From Glandiceps talaboti (Eukaryota > Hemichordata > Enteropneusta > Spengelidae): DNA of 64,000 bases. Of this stretch, positions 37,289-64,000 are shown piece after piece. Within the stretch, counting starts at the first letter, position 1; every line of letters begins with the position of its first letter. The notes beneath the pieces were generated by a model, which saw nothing but the letters and a program-made list of their open reading frames with translations, did no database searches and was not told the origin of the DNA. The stretch spans positions 11,566,742 to 11,630,741 of the forward strand of contig NC_135565.1 in the NCBI RefSeq assembly GCF_964340395.1, written 5' to 3'. Position numbers and translations under genes: made by a program.

Positions 37289-37347
37289 TTGTATATATGT
37301 GTTTGTCTTCTTGAAGTAACAAGACAGAAAACGAGAGTGACTGGATT

Positions 37348-64000
<26,653 letters not shown>

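Noticed and set aside
37300-37347. An interferon-response-like element (GAAA repeats) near the fusion gene start
   Set aside because: The only candidate (AGAAAACGAGAG) lies downstream of the likely transcription start and does not fit a clean consensus.

Overview
This is AT-rich animal DNA with many introns and very many simple repeats: (TA)n, (CA)n, (TGTA)n, (CTGT)n and (GA)n. It has GT-AG introns, tiny exons, a tRNA-derived SINE, several MITE families and a decayed Penelope-like retroelement. The gene content (an SPI/PU.1-like ETS factor, a Death-GBP-PARP fusion) fits a marine invertebrate, perhaps a deuterostome such as amphioxus or a hemichordate. The species is inference; I cannot fix it from the sequence. 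There is no prokaryotic gene organisation.

Three genes can be built exon by exon, all on the + strand. Every junction below keeps one reading frame. (1) About 10129-19329: an ETS transcription factor with one noncoding first exon and six coding exons (392 aa). It has a Pointed (SAM_PNT) domain and a C-terminal ETS domain of the SPI/PU.1 type. (2) 22904-26773: a four-exon, 361-aa class I SAM-dependent methyltransferase with an N-terminal winged-helix-like part, of the type related to mycobacterial Rv2258c. (3) 37348 to beyond 64000: a gene of at least 31-32 exons, with about 1229 codons inside the window. It encodes a low-complexity N-terminus, a Death domain, a complete guanylate-binding-protein (GBP) GTPase with helical region, a coiled-coil stalk, and the start of a PARP ADP-ribosyltransferase domain that runs off the window.

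The most exciting object is gene 3. A Death domain, a GBP-type large GTPase and a PARP catalytic domain in one chain suggest an innate-immune or cell-death effector. Its stalk is encoded by 13 microexons of 21-39 nt, all flanked by phase-1 introns. They are arranged as repeats of a 12/10/13-residue three-exon module (35 residues, exactly five heptads). Any of these exons could be skipped or duplicated without breaking the frame.

Layout of the rest: 1-10.1 kb holds no gene I can support (tandem duplications, microsatellites, a SINE, a MITE). 19.3-22.9 kb is repeat-rich spacer. 26.8-37.3 kb is spacer dominated by a 3.7-kb tandem duplication with minisatellites and a palindromic MITE. Introns of gene 3 carry further MITEs. 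The intron at 59919-63386 holds a Penelope-like fragment and a perfect 182-bp palindrome with a predicted hammerhead ribozyme on each strand.
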